Below, piece after piece: positions 1-7,268 of a DNA stretch of 64,000 bases; the first letter of the stretch is position 1, and every line of letters starts with the position of its first letter. The translations under genes were made by a program, and so were the position numbers. The DNA lies in assembly GCF_039522605.1 (NCBI RefSeq), contig NZ_BAAADS010000009.1, positions 1-64,000 of the forward strand, in the 5' to 3' direction. The notes below the pieces were generated by a model. That model was not told the DNA's origin. It saw only the letters and a program-made list of their open reading frames with translations, and did no database searches. Origin of the DNA: Lentibacillus siamensis. GTDB lineage: Bacteria > Bacillota > Bacilli > Bacillales > Amphibacillaceae.

Positions 1-40
1 CAGCGTTCGTCCTGAGCCAAGATCAAACTCTCCATAGAAA
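1..40 (-). rRNA. rrs: 16S ribosomal RNA, 5' end only
   Basis: Read on the minus strand, the first 40 bases give the conserved start of bacterial 16S rRNA (GAGAGTTTGATC followed by TGGCTCAGGACGAACGCTG with one base between). The rest of the gene lies outside the window. The mature 5' end is placed by comparison with B. subtilis and may be off by a few bases. The base after GATC is T, not the A or C of the usual forward-primer site. Confidence 0.95.
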
Positions 41-213
41 ACTCACTTTTGGTTCTTTCAAAAGTGTAGTTGAACTTGTGCAAATAAGAACCGCTTCTAA
101 TTTGCCATAGAAAGTTGATATACGATTGACACCAATCAACCATATTTGAATTCTTAGCTTTGTAAATTGAATCCAGGGGAAAGCATTTGCTTTCGTCCTG
201 TTTCGCTAATCCA

Positions 214-352
214 GCTCCAGCGCTCAGCGACTAGCGGACTTCCCTCACCTCCGTACGATAAGTCAACATCGATTCACTTGCGTTCATCGTGTTTCCTTTA
301 TCTCCTGCGGTTCAGTCCAGTCCGTACGTCGCTAACCGAGCGCTTACGCTTT
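214..352. repeat. Large imperfect inverted repeat in the rRNA leader
   Basis: Two arms, about 219-240 and 319-344, are imperfect reverse complements; both end in AGCGCT and contain AGCGAC/GTCGCT and GGACT/AGTCC. A T-run follows on the plus strand at 350-356. The layout resembles palindromic intergenic repeats seen in many copies in Bacillaceae genomes, recognised here from memory only. It lies between the rrn promoters and 16S, so it would be transcribed as a long hairpin in the pre-rRNA leader. Confidence 0.6.
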
Positions 353-379
353 TTTATTGACATACTGGTTGTTTTGTTC

Positions 380-394
380 AGTTTTCAAAGAGCA
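380..394 (-). promoter_or_regulatory. boxA-like antitermination element of the rrn leader
   Basis: The minus strand reads TGCTCTTTGAAAACT, close to the boxA sequence bound by NusB/S10 in rRNA leaders of Bacillus. It lies about 36 bases downstream of the proximal -10 box, as expected for a leader boxA. Confidence 0.6.
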
Positions 395-429
395 AATTTG
401 TTGCGCCGCTTCAAAACAGCGACTTGACT

Positions 430-458
430 AATATATCACCTTTCAAAAACAATGTCAA
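430..458 (-). promoter_or_regulatory. rrn promoter, 16S-proximal
   Basis: TTGACA (453-458 on the minus strand), a 17-base spacer and TATATT (430-435). This near-consensus SigA promoter would start transcription near 423 and read the leader into 16S. Confidence 0.85.
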
Positions 459-516
459 TAATTAATTGAAGTTTTTTTGAAAGAAGTGTGTTGCCTATCT
501 AAGCGCAACGATATTC

Positions 517-545
517 AATATATCATGATATTCTCTTCAAATCAA
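517..545 (-). promoter_or_regulatory. rrn promoter, middle
   Basis: TTGATT (540-545 on the minus strand), a 17-base spacer and TATATT (517-522). It has the same spacer length as its neighbours and lies 87 bases upstream of the proximal promoter. Confidence 0.7.
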
Positions 546-604
546 GAGAAAATTTCATCATGTTTCGCCGTCAAAAATCGCTCTGAATTTCAACAGCGAA
601 TATT

Positions 605-633
605 ACTTTATCATGCCTCATTTTCAAAGTCAA
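605..633 (-). promoter_or_regulatory. rrn promoter, distal
   Basis: TTGACT (628-633 on the minus strand), a 17-base spacer and TAAAGT (605-610). The -10 box is weaker than in the other two, but position and spacing fit a third tandem promoter 88 bases further upstream. Confidence 0.6.
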
Positions 634-752
634 TATTATTTTTTCAGCCAATCCAAAATTAAGACTGAAAGCTATGGTATCAATGCCATAGCCTTCATTG
701 CTGTTCCAACCATATATTCATATGCTGTCTAAACTTCTGTTGTGCAACAATA

Positions 753-1628
753 TTATAAAGCAGACTTGTATTTCAATTGGTAAACGCCAGCACCTTTTGT
801 TGGAGCCAATTCAGTTTCCAATAAACCTTTTTCATGCAGATACATCAGCATTGCGGCAAGATCAAGCACATATGGCGATACCGCCGGCTGTTGCTTTAAT
901 TCCTCATACGACCATGCTGCATCCTTTGTTCGGATAATATCGAGTAAATGTTTTGCGGACACTTCCGCTCTGGTGCTGATGGCAAAATCTGCCGCCAGTA
1001 TCATCAGCTTGATACGTTGTTCAATATCCTCTTCACTTTCGATCAGCTCTTCATACAACTTATATACCTCAGGATCAATCTGCTTCACCTGGTTCCAGAG
1101 TGTCACTTCCGGATGGTAGCCCTTTTCAATGACAGCAAGTCTCGCTAAATAATGAAGCGAATGCACCATTCTGCTGTAAGCGTCTTTAAGCTGGTTTGAT
1201 TCATGAAGCTCTTTCACTTCATTATAACTTTTGACCAGCTTTCCAAATTCCATTGCTTTGCGCAAATTCCTTTTTTCAAACGGGAACGTTCTCAATTGGT
1301 TCTTCAGATCAGCAATATAACCGTTGCGGTCAAAAACAACTTTTCCATTAATCACCCATTCAACTGCTTTACGATAACCACTTGTATCAATCCATTCCAT
1401 CAACCGTTTCTCTTCCACGATGTGCATGGCTGCTGTCTTTTCATCGTCAAGTTCATAATGTTTCACAAACCAATCCTGTTTTGCATCATCACTCACAATA
1501 ATAAGCAGAATCACATCAAAATTATCGGTGATTGGACTGTTTGGTTTCATTTTTTCAATAATCACGATGCCCAACGTGCCGGATTCACTGGCACGCTCCT
1601 GATAAATAGGTCTCAGTAAATCTTCCAT
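753..1628 (-). CDS. ygxA: YgxA-like nucleotidyltransferase-fold protein
   Basis: A 291-residue protein, close to the 294 residues of B. subtilis YgxA, which also sits directly upstream of an rRNA operon. The family is annotated as nucleotidyltransferase-like: an N-terminal half with the fold (DVILLIIVSDD near residues 38-48) and a helical C-terminal half. No substrate is known and I see no decisive catalytic motif. The ATG is preceded by GGAGGAG at good spacing. It is read in the same direction as 16S but ends about 120 bases before the distal rrn promoter, so it probably has its own promoter. Identity rests on sequence character plus the conserved order perR-ygzB-ygxA-rrn. Confidence 0.85.
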   Translation of the reverse strand: MEDLLRPIYQERASESGTLGIVIIEKMKPNSPITDNFDVILLIIVSDDAKQDWFVKHYELDDEKTAAMHIVEEKRLMEWIDTSGYRKAVEWVINGKVVFDRNGYIADLKNQLRTFPFEKRNLRKAMEFGKLVKSYNEVKELHESNQLKDAYSRMVHSLHYLARLAVIEKGYHPEVTLWNQVKQIDPEVYKLYEELIESEEDIEQRIKLMILAADFAISTRAEVSAKHLLDIIRTKDAAWSYEELKQQPAVSPYVLDLAAMLMYLHEKGLLETELAPTKGAGVYQLKYKSAL

Positions 1629-1754
1629 TTTGATTACTCCTCCATTAACCTCAATATTATATAATTCGTTATATTTTTGTGAAATCCTTTTTTTGAGGTC
1701 AAAAAAGCTGTTGAAATATGCTATACTGTCAATGAAATACTAAGGAGGACAATC

Positions 1755-2153
1755 ATGGCACAGCAGCAATTAGTCTATTCAAGCAAAATAAATAAAATCC
1801 GTTCTTTTGCACTGCTCCAGGTGTTCATTGGTTTTGCCTTTATGTACGGTGGCATCCTGTCCAAAAAAATTGAATGGCTGATGGCCATATTTATGATAGT
1901 TGGCTTGCTATTTGTCATTTTCAGCTGTGTTGTTTATTTTTGGATTGGCATGCTGTCAACCAAGGCGGTACCCATTGTCTGCCCAAGCTGTGAGAAACCG
2001 ACCAAAATGCTTGGACGTGTTGATGCATGTATGCACTGCAAACAGCCATTAACCCTGGACAAAGACCTTGAAGGAAAAGAATTCGATGAAAAATATAATA
2101 CACGTAAATATCGTAAAGAAGCAAAAAGGAAGGCAAAAGAATACAAAAAATAA
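1755..2153 (+). CDS. ygzB: UPF0295 membrane protein with zinc-ribbon tail
   Basis: A 132-residue protein with two predicted membrane helices (about 19-38 and 42-65), then a cytosolic zinc-ribbon-like segment with paired cysteines C76/C79 and C92/C95, and a very basic C-terminus. It matches the YgzB/UPF0295 family, whose function is unknown. AAGGAGG precedes the ATG. An extended -10 box (TGCTATACT, ending at 1727) lies just upstream. It is divergent from ygxA and convergent with perR, the same arrangement as in B. subtilis. Confidence 0.85.
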   Translation: MAQQQLVYSSKINKIRSFALLQVFIGFAFMYGGILSKKIEWLMAIFMIVGLLFVIFSCVVYFWIGMLSTKAVPIVCPSCEKPTKMLGRVDACMHCKQPLTLDKDLEGKEFDEKYNTRKYRKEAKRKAKEYKK

Positions 2154-2191
2154 AAAAGCCCGCCAACAAGGCGAACTTCCCAAATAGCAAT

Positions 2192-2226
2192 AAAGCCGGA
2201 TGCCCACTCAGGACATCCGGCTTTTA
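2192..2226. terminator. Bidirectional terminator between ygzB and perR
   Basis: An inverted repeat AAAGCCGGATG / CATCCGGCTTT with a 10-base loop and T-runs on both strands lies between two convergent genes. Confidence 0.85.
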
Positions 2227-2238
2227 ATATTATAATCA

Positions 2239-2688
2239 TTAGTGCTTTTGTGTTTCAAGCTGTTGGCAATCTTCGCACTTACCGTAAATCTCCATTCTAT
2301 GATGACTTACTTCAAATCCGGTTACTTGTTCTGCCAGTGATTCCACTTCATCCAGCGTCGGATAATGGAAGTCCACTATTTTACCGCACTCATCGCAAAT
2401 AATATGATAATGCTCTGTCGTGTTGCAGTCAAAGCGGCTGGAAGAATCACCATAAGTCAGTTCACGGACGAGACCGATTTCACGTAATACACGCAGATTA
2501 TTATATACCGTCGCAACGCTCATATTCGGGAATTTTCCTTCGAGCGCTTTATAAATATCATCGGCTGTCGGGTGAACCATTGTATTAAGAAGATACTCAA
2601 GAACCGCATGACGCTGTGGTGTTATCCTGACGCCTGAATTTTTCAGTGTATCGATTGCCTCACGAAGTCTCTGTTCAGACACCGTCAT
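2239..2688 (-). CDS. perR: Peroxide-responsive repressor PerR (Fur family)
   Basis: A Fur-family metalloregulator that senses hydrogen peroxide by metal-catalysed histidine oxidation and represses peroxide-defence genes. The N-terminal winged helix contains VRITPQRHAVLEYL and a recognition-helix region VATVYNNL. The dimerisation domain has the regulatory histidine cluster (EHYHIICDECG) and two CxxC pairs (CDEC, CEDC) for structural zinc. PerR rather than Fur or Zur is chosen from the TPQRHA/YGDSSSRFD sequence and the neighbours ygzB, ygxA and bcp. The start is uncertain: the listed ATG has GAGGTG too close, while a GTG six bases further in (2682) has the same SD at ideal spacing. A Per box lies upstream, so autoregulation is likely. 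Confidence 0.93.
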   Translation of the reverse strand: MTVSEQRLREAIDTLKNSGVRITPQRHAVLEYLLNTMVHPTADDIYKALEGKFPNMSVATVYNNLRVLREIGLVRELTYGDSSSRFDCNTTEHYHIICDECGKIVDFHYPTLDEVESLAEQVTGFEVSHHRMEIYGKCEDCQQLETQKH

Positions 2689-2734
2689 GCACCTCACTTT
2701 CATTTATTATAATAAAGCCTTATTCATTCTTATT

Positions 2735-2749
2735 TTATAATTCTTATAA
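2735..2749 (-). promoter_or_regulatory. Per box upstream of perR
   Basis: TTATAATTCTTATAA matches the PerR operator consensus TTATAATNATTATAA at 14 of 15 positions. It lies about 50 bases upstream of the perR start, which fits autorepression. Confidence 0.75.
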
Positions 2750-2813
2750 ATAGTGTACCTTCCTGAAGAGCTTTCTGTCAATATAAGTATATTGAACCAA
2801 TAAAAAAATCATG

Positions 2814-2857
2814 CGTAAAAAAACAAATGATTCGTTTACAAATCATTTGTTTTTTTA
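2814..2857. terminator. Bidirectional terminator after yvqK-like gene
   Basis: A long perfect stem (AACAAATGATT / AATCATTTGTT) is flanked by T-runs on both strands, immediately after the minus-strand adenosyltransferase gene. Confidence 0.85.
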
Positions 2858-2860
2858 TCT

Positions 2861-3418
2861 TTAAATATCAGCTTTCAACGGAATCTCCGTTCCCTTCAGA
2901 CTTTGATTCACATATCTTGCTGCTACAAACAGAAAGTCTGACAAACGGTTCAAATAGGACACGACCAGCGGGTTCTCCAGCTCATCGCCCATACCAACTG
3001 CAGTCCGCTCCGCACGTCTTGCTACCGTTCTTGCAGTGTGCAATGCACTGGAAGCACTGTGACCTGATGGCAGGATAAAGTTTCGTAACGGCTCAAGGCT
3101 CTTATCCCACTCATCTATTTGATCCTCAAGTTCCTGAATATACTCCTGTTTCAACTTCCACTTCACTTCTTTGTCCTTTGGGGTTGCCAGCTCTGCCCCG
3201 ACATGGAATAAAATGGTCTGAATCCGGTGCATTTTTTCAAGAAACGCTTCCTTCTTGTCCCATTCCTCATTTTCCAGAAAACTTAGTGCCAGTCCTATCA
3301 TCGAATTGGTTTCATCACATGTGCCGTATGCTTCAACACGCAAATCATTCTTCGGTACGCGCTGGCCATAAATTAACGAAGTCGTCCCTTTGTCCCCTTT
3401 TCGTGTATAAATTCGCAC
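2861..3418 (-). CDS. yvqK: PduO-type cob(I)alamin adenosyltransferase
   Basis: A 185-residue enzyme that transfers adenosyl from ATP to cob(I)alamin, making the B12 cofactor form used by mutases and class II reductases. The N-terminal ATP-binding signature TRKGDKGTT, the central YGTCDETNS and the C-terminal RRAERTAV and YLNRLSDFLFVAAR are the PduO/YvqK hallmarks, and the length is normal. It starts with GTG behind AGGGGG, only two bases after the stop of the upstream dehydrogenase gene, so the two are probably co-transcribed. The genome therefore seems to use adenosylcobalamin, which is relevant to the cobalamin riboswitch at 17.6 kb. Confidence 0.93.
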   Translation of the reverse strand: MRIYTRKGDKGTTSLIYGQRVPKNDLRVEAYGTCDETNSMIGLALSFLENEEWDKKEAFLEKMHRIQTILFHVGAELATPKDKEVKWKLKQEYIQELEDQIDEWDKSLEPLRNFILPSGHSASSALHTARTVARRAERTAVGMGDELENPLVVSYLNRLSDFLFVAARYVNQSLKGTEIPLKADI

Positions 3419-3420
3419 TC

Positions 3421-4371
3421 TTAATACCCCCTGGTTACATCTATTTTATTTACGTACTCGTCACGATTTTCCAGATATGTGTGAAGGTTTTGTTCAAAAA
3501 TCTCCAGCGCACGTTTCTGATACATTGGTGAACTGCCTGATATGTGCGGAGTTACAGTAATGTTCTCCTCTTTCCAAAAAGGATGGTCTGACGGCAGTGG
3601 TTCTGTTTCAAACACATCCAGTACCGCATGGGCAATCTCTTCCTCCCTGATGGCCTTTAGAATGACATCACTGCTCACTGCATCACCACGCCCCATGTTC
3701 AAAAATACTGCATGGTCAGGCAACAGCTGAAAATCTTCATAGCTAAAAAAATGTCGTGTTTCGGATGTGCTTGGCAATACAGAAACAACAATATCCGCTA
3801 TAGGCAAAATGCTTTTCAAGTCACTGTTGGTGTACGTTTCATCAATATTATCAACTGTCTTTCCACTTCTGGAGATGCCATAGGTCGTCATGCGAAATGC
3901 TTTTGCCAGACGTGCGACCTCACCGCCAATTGCACCTGCCCCAACGATAAGCATTGTTTTTCCTGTTAATTCCTGCAATCGAACTGTCTTGTCCCACTTA
4001 CCGGCGTGCTCATTCTCAATTATCACTTTGGCCTGACGGTATACCTGGAGGAGCATGGAAATTGCATATTCCGCCATTTGATACTTGTGAATTCCTTTCG
4101 CGTTTGTTACCAAAATCCCTTTTTCCTCAATTGTTGCTAAAGGCATTTCTTCCAAACCTGCAGAAATGACCATAATCCATTTTAATCGGGATGCACATCC
4201 CACCAATTCGGGTGTGAGATCCTGTCCATACGTAATCAATATGTCAGCATCATCCAAATGCTGTTCTGCCTCCTCCATCCTGTCACAAAAAATAAATGCG
4301 ACATCCGGATATTTATCGTTCAGTGCTTGTTTATGTTTATCCGATAGTTTTGCTGACGACAGGATAACCAA
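3421..4371 (-). CDS. D-2-hydroxyacid dehydrogenase (NAD-dependent family)
   Basis: A 316-residue enzyme of the D-isomer-specific 2-hydroxyacid dehydrogenase family, which interconverts 2-oxo acids and D-2-hydroxy acids. The Rossmann motif GAGAIG is at 144-149, the substrate-binding arginine at R228 (MGRGD) and the catalytic histidine at H276 (TPHISG). The residue after the second beta strand (ISRSG) lacks the usual aspartate, so NADPH may be preferred; that is inference. The substrate cannot be told from sequence. The start is TTG: GGAGG lies eight bases upstream, and the nearby ATG is in another frame. It is probably the first gene of an operon with the adenosyltransferase. Confidence 0.85.
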   Translation of the reverse strand: MVILSSAKLSDKHKQALNDKYPDVAFIFCDRMEEAEQHLDDADILITYGQDLTPELVGCASRLKWIMVISAGLEEMPLATIEEKGILVTNAKGIHKYQMAEYAISMLLQVYRQAKVIIENEHAGKWDKTVRLQELTGKTMLIVGAGAIGGEVARLAKAFRMTTYGISRSGKTVDNIDETYTNSDLKSILPIADIVVSVLPSTSETRHFFSYEDFQLLPDHAVFLNMGRGDAVSSDVILKAIREEEIAHAVLDVFETEPLPSDHPFWKEENITVTPHISGSSPMYQKRALEIFEQNLHTYLENRDEYVNKIDVTRGY

Positions 4372-4435
4372 ATACCATTCCTCCTCATGTTTGTTTATAA
4401 GGTCTAGCCTTAATTATACTTCCTGACGTTACAAA

Positions 4436-4469
4436 ATAAAAGCAGCCCCACATCAAAGGACTGCTTTTG
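4436..4469 (-). terminator. Terminator after bcp
   Basis: On the minus strand AAAAGCAG and CTGCTTTT form a stem around a 15-base loop, followed by ATTTTG, just after the bcp stop codon. Confidence 0.7.
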
Positions 4470-4474
4470 AACAA

Positions 4475-4942
4475 TTACTGGTTATCACGGATGGCCTGCA
4501 GTGCTTCTTCCACATGCCCGTCCACTTTTACTTTACGAAATTCTCTTTGAATATTGCTGTCCGGATCAATAATAAATGTCGACCGTTCAATGCCATAATA
4601 TTCTTTGCCGAAGTTTTTCTTCAGCTTCCAGACGCCGTATGCTTCGGCAACTTTATGATCTTCATCAGCCAACAGCAGAAATGGAAGATCATGCTTATCA
4701 ACAAATTTCTGATGCCGCTCGATCGGATCAGGGCTTACACCAATGATGATTGCATCCAATTCACTGAAGCTTTCCTGTGCATCACGGAATTCACAAGCTT
4801 CTGTAGTACACCCCGGCGTCATATCTTTCGGGTAAAAATACAAAACTACCGATTTTCCTTTAAAGTCTGACAGGCTAACCTCGTTTCCATCCTGATTCGG
4901 CAAGGTGAAATCAGGTGCCTGGTTACCTACTTCAACACTCAT
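4475..4942 (-). CDS. bcp: Thioredoxin-dependent thiol peroxidase (Bcp/PrxQ)
   Basis: A peroxiredoxin that reduces hydrogen peroxide and organic hydroperoxides using thioredoxin. The AhpC/TSA fold is clear: QAPDFTLPNQDG at the start, then TPGCTTEACEFRD with the peroxidatic cysteine and, five residues on, the resolving cysteine typical of atypical two-Cys PrxQ. The start shown is the ATG of MSVEVGN, preceded by GGAGGG at good spacing; an ATG nine codons upstream lacks a ribosome site. B. subtilis has the orthologue ygaF/bcp near perR and gsaB. I see no Per box here. Confidence 0.92.
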   Translation of the reverse strand: MSVEVGNQAPDFTLPNQDGNEVSLSDFKGKSVVLYFYPKDMTPGCTTEACEFRDAQESFSELDAIIIGVSPDPIERHQKFVDKHDLPFLLLADEDHKVAEAYGVWKLKKNFGKEYYGIERSTFIIDPDSNIQREFRKVKVDGHVEEALQAIRDNQ

Positions 4943-4993
4943 AGATTTATCCCTCCATGCAAATTTCACTTATCCTTACTATAGCACATCAAT

Positions 4994-5431
4994 TTATCTG
5001 TCTCTATCTTTCTGATTAGACTGGACAAGCCTGAGTACAAAAGCAGTTGGCAGGATATAGCCGATCAGTGCCTGGATCAACGCAATCAGTCGCCCAATAC
5101 CAATTGGTGTTATATCACCATACCCAATCGTCAGCAATGTTACCCCGCTGAAATACATCGAATGAATCAGTGAAGCAATAATACTGACTTCCCGCAATTC
5201 TCCATTTTCCACAAGAAGAATCTGATTGATGGACAGGATAAAATATATCAACCCAAACCCAATAATAACCGTAAAATAAACGACTAATAATGTATAAAAA
5301 ATTTCAGCAGAAAACCTGCTTTCACGCAAGTGCAGATTGACGCGATATCTCCCGCCGCGAATAAATTGGATAAGGCTCCACACCATTATTCCACAAATAC
5401 CGCAAATGAACAGCCATGATAAAATTCCCAT
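4994..5431 (-). CDS. Two-helix potassium channel family protein
   Basis: A 145-residue membrane protein with a short N-terminal helix (about 3-24), a second helix (46-69), a re-entrant pore loop with the K+ selectivity filter TIGYGD (about 102-107) and a final helix (113-134). This is the minimal ion-trans-2 pore. There is no RCK or other cytosolic sensor domain, so gating is unknown. GGGGGA precedes the ATG. Its likely role is K+ flux, but the physiological role cannot be read from the sequence. Confidence 0.85.
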   Translation of the reverse strand: MGILSWLFICGICGIMVWSLIQFIRGGRYRVNLHLRESRFSAEIFYTLLVVYFTVIIGFGLIYFILSINQILLVENGELREVSIIASLIHSMYFSGVTLLTIGYGDITPIGIGRLIALIQALIGYILPTAFVLRLVQSNQKDRDR

Positions 5432-5593
5432 ATAATCCCCCGCTTAACCTATACATATGCTTATCCAACCGATGATTTGCCAATATTTTGATGGATGTTA
5501 GCGTGTTGCGGTCGTAAATCGGGTGCTGCCTGATTCAGATTCGGCTCGCTCGATTGCGTGGTCTGCCTGCTTGAACTTTTGGTAAGTGTAAAA

Positions 5594-5621
5594 TGTACAA
5601 GCCATCAATTTTTGATATAGT
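5594..5621 (+). promoter_or_regulatory. Candidate SigA promoter of hemL leader
   Basis: TGTACA, a 16-base spacer and TATAGT. Transcription would begin near 5628, just before the structured leader element at 5634. Confidence 0.45.
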
Positions 5622-5633
5622 AGAAAGTGGTTT

Positions 5634-5708
5634 TAGAAACTTGGTTGTCACCAAGCCTTTAGGTGACATCCTTATGCAGTAAGATGGTTTTTTACTTTAT
5701 TATCTACC
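5634..5708 (+). repeat. Dispersed structured element, copy A (hemL leader)
   Basis: First of three related elements (others at 17377 and 46962). Shared parts in order: TTAGAAA, CTTGG, a hairpin GTCACC-AAGCCTTTA-GGTGAC, a second CTTA-centred hairpin, and an end TTATCT(G/A)CCAA that can pair with the opening TTGG. In this copy the second hairpin (CATC-TTA / TAA-GATG with one bulged C) is followed by GTTTTTT and looks like an intrinsic terminator in front of hemL. It could be a small mobile element or an RNA leader; I do not recognise the family. Confidence 0.6.
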
Positions 5709-5736
5709 AAAAAAGCTAATCGGGAGGCATTATTAA

Positions 5737-7032
5737 ATGGACTTTTCTAAATCAAAGGAATTACATAACGAAGCATTGGAGCATATTGTCGGCGGAGTAA
5801 ACTCCCCTTCACGCGCATACAAAGGTGTTGGAGGCGGCACACCTGTTTATATGGAACATGCGAAAGGCGCGTACTTCTGGGATGTGGACGGTAATAAATA
5901 CATCGATTATCTGGGGGCATACGGTCCAATCATAACTGGGCATGCTCATCCGCATATCGCAGAAGCCATATCATATGCTGCGAAAAATGGGGTTTTGTAT
6001 GGGACTCCAACCCGTCTCGAAAACAAATTTGCCAAAATACTTAAGCAAGCCATTCCCTCACTGGAAAAAGTCCGCTTCGTCAACTCGGGTACAGAAGCGG
6101 TTATGACCACTGTCCGTGTTGCACGTGCGTACACCGGACGGAACAAACTGATCAAATTTTCCGGATGTTATCATGGTCACTTTGATTCCGTATTGGTTGA
6201 AGCCGGATCTGGTCCGGCGACTCTGGGCACGCCGGACTCGGCAGGAATTCCGGAATCCGTTGCGTCAGATGTCATAACCGTTCCATTTAACGACCTTGAA
6301 GCATTCAAAGCTGCGATGGAACGATGGGGTAATCAGATTGCAGGGGTGTTGGTTGAACCGATTGTTGGTAATTTTGGTATCGTTGAACCCGAAGCAGGAT
6401 TTTTACAGGCTGTAAATACTATCACCCATGATGCCGGCGCCCTCGTTATATATGATGAAGTCATCACAGCATTCCGCTTTACCTATGGAAGTGCCCAGCA
6501 AGTGTACGGAATCGAGCCGGACATGACTGCGATGGGTAAAATCATTGGCGGCGGGCTGCCAATCGGCGCATATGGTGGGCGAAAAGATATTATGGAACAG
6601 GTTGCCCCGCTTGGACCGGCTTATCAGGCAGGCACGATGGCCGGAAACCCTGCTTCCATGGCAGCTGGAATTGCTTGTCTCGAAGTTTTGCAGGATGTTG
6701 GTGTTTATGAAAAACTTAATGATCTTGGCAAGCGGTTGGAAGAAGGAATTCTAAATCAGGCAAGCCAATATGATATTCCAATTTCTGTAAATAGATTATG
6801 TGGGGCACTGACCGTCTATTTTGGCAGCGGCAGGATTTCCAACTATGAACAGGCTGAAGCAAGTGATGGTGACGCCTTTGCGGAGTTTTTCCGCCTGATG
6901 CTGGAGCAGGGCATTAACCTCGCACCATCAAAATTTGAAGCGTGGTTTTTAACGACAGAACATACAGAAGCGGACATCGACCAAACGATTGAAGCTGCAG
7001 GCAAGGCTTTCCGCACAATGGCAAGCAGATAA
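5737..7032 (+). CDS. hemL: Glutamate-1-semialdehyde 2,1-aminomutase
   Basis: A PLP enzyme of class III aminotransferase fold that converts glutamate-1-semialdehyde to 5-aminolevulinate, the first dedicated haem precursor. At 431 residues it has the family's normal length. Motifs: NSGTEAVMTTVRVAR (116-130), the PLP-binding aspartate D240 in VIYDEVIT, and the Schiff-base lysine K268 in MGKIIGGG. The position next to bcp and the ABC exporter matches B. subtilis gsaB (hemL2), a second copy outside the hemAXCDBL operon, so this is probably the paralogue. CGGGAGG lies before the ATG. The mRNA leader carries a possible attenuator. Confidence 0.92.
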   Translation: MDFSKSKELHNEALEHIVGGVNSPSRAYKGVGGGTPVYMEHAKGAYFWDVDGNKYIDYLGAYGPIITGHAHPHIAEAISYAAKNGVLYGTPTRLENKFAKILKQAIPSLEKVRFVNSGTEAVMTTVRVARAYTGRNKLIKFSGCYHGHFDSVLVEAGSGPATLGTPDSAGIPESVASDVITVPFNDLEAFKAAMERWGNQIAGVLVEPIVGNFGIVEPEAGFLQAVNTITHDAGALVIYDEVITAFRFTYGSAQQVYGIEPDMTAMGKIIGGGLPIGAYGGRKDIMEQVAPLGPAYQAGTMAGNPASMAAGIACLEVLQDVGVYEKLNDLGKRLEEGILNQASQYDIPISVNRLCGALTVYFGSGRISNYEQAEASDGDAFAEFFRLMLEQGINLAPSKFEAWFLTTEHTEADIDQTIEAAGKAFRTMASR

Positions 7033-7049
7033 TCAAACGTTTGAACAAG

Positions 7050-7079
7050 AGCACCCTTCGATTATGGAGGGTGCTTTTT
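7050..7079 (+). terminator. Intrinsic terminator after hemL
   Basis: A perfect stem AGCACCCT / AGGGTGCT with a 10-base loop is followed by TTTT, 17 bases after the hemL stop. Confidence 0.9.
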
Positions 7080-7093
7080 GTATGATTTATGGC

Positions 7094-7214
7094 TTTATCA
7101 GTCAGCTTAGGGGGTTTATCAGTCACTTCCCTGAATTTATCAGTCAAATTAGAGGGTTTATCAGTCAATCCAGATTGTTTATCGGTCACTTTGTCAGTTT
7201 TATCAGGATTTCAC
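7094..7214. repeat. 21-bp phased array 1 (core TTTATCAGTCA)
   Basis: Six copies of TTTATCAGTCA or close variants start at 7094, 7115, 7136, 7157, 7178 and 7199, exactly 21 bases apart. The 10 bases between cores vary. The array fills the gap between the hemL terminator and the terminator of the converging ABC-transporter gene. Since 21 is a multiple of three, long frames are open on both strands and read as heptad repeats, but they have no ribosome site of their own and I do not call them genes. Confidence 0.9.
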
Positions 7215-7230
7215 TTCACCCAGCGCATAT

Positions 7231-7262
7231 AAAAACCCCCCTGCACTTTTGCAGAGGAGTTC
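7231..7262 (-). terminator. Terminator after the ABC exporter
   Basis: On the minus strand CCTCTGCA and TGCAGGGG pair around a short loop, followed by GTTTTTAT. Confidence 0.7.
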
Positions 7263-7268
7263 ACATAC

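Noticed and set aside
7094..7214. Phased array taken as a CRISPR array
   Set aside because: The repeated core is 11 bases and the linker 10, far below CRISPR dimensions (about 24-37 repeat, 26-40 spacer), and no cas gene is present.
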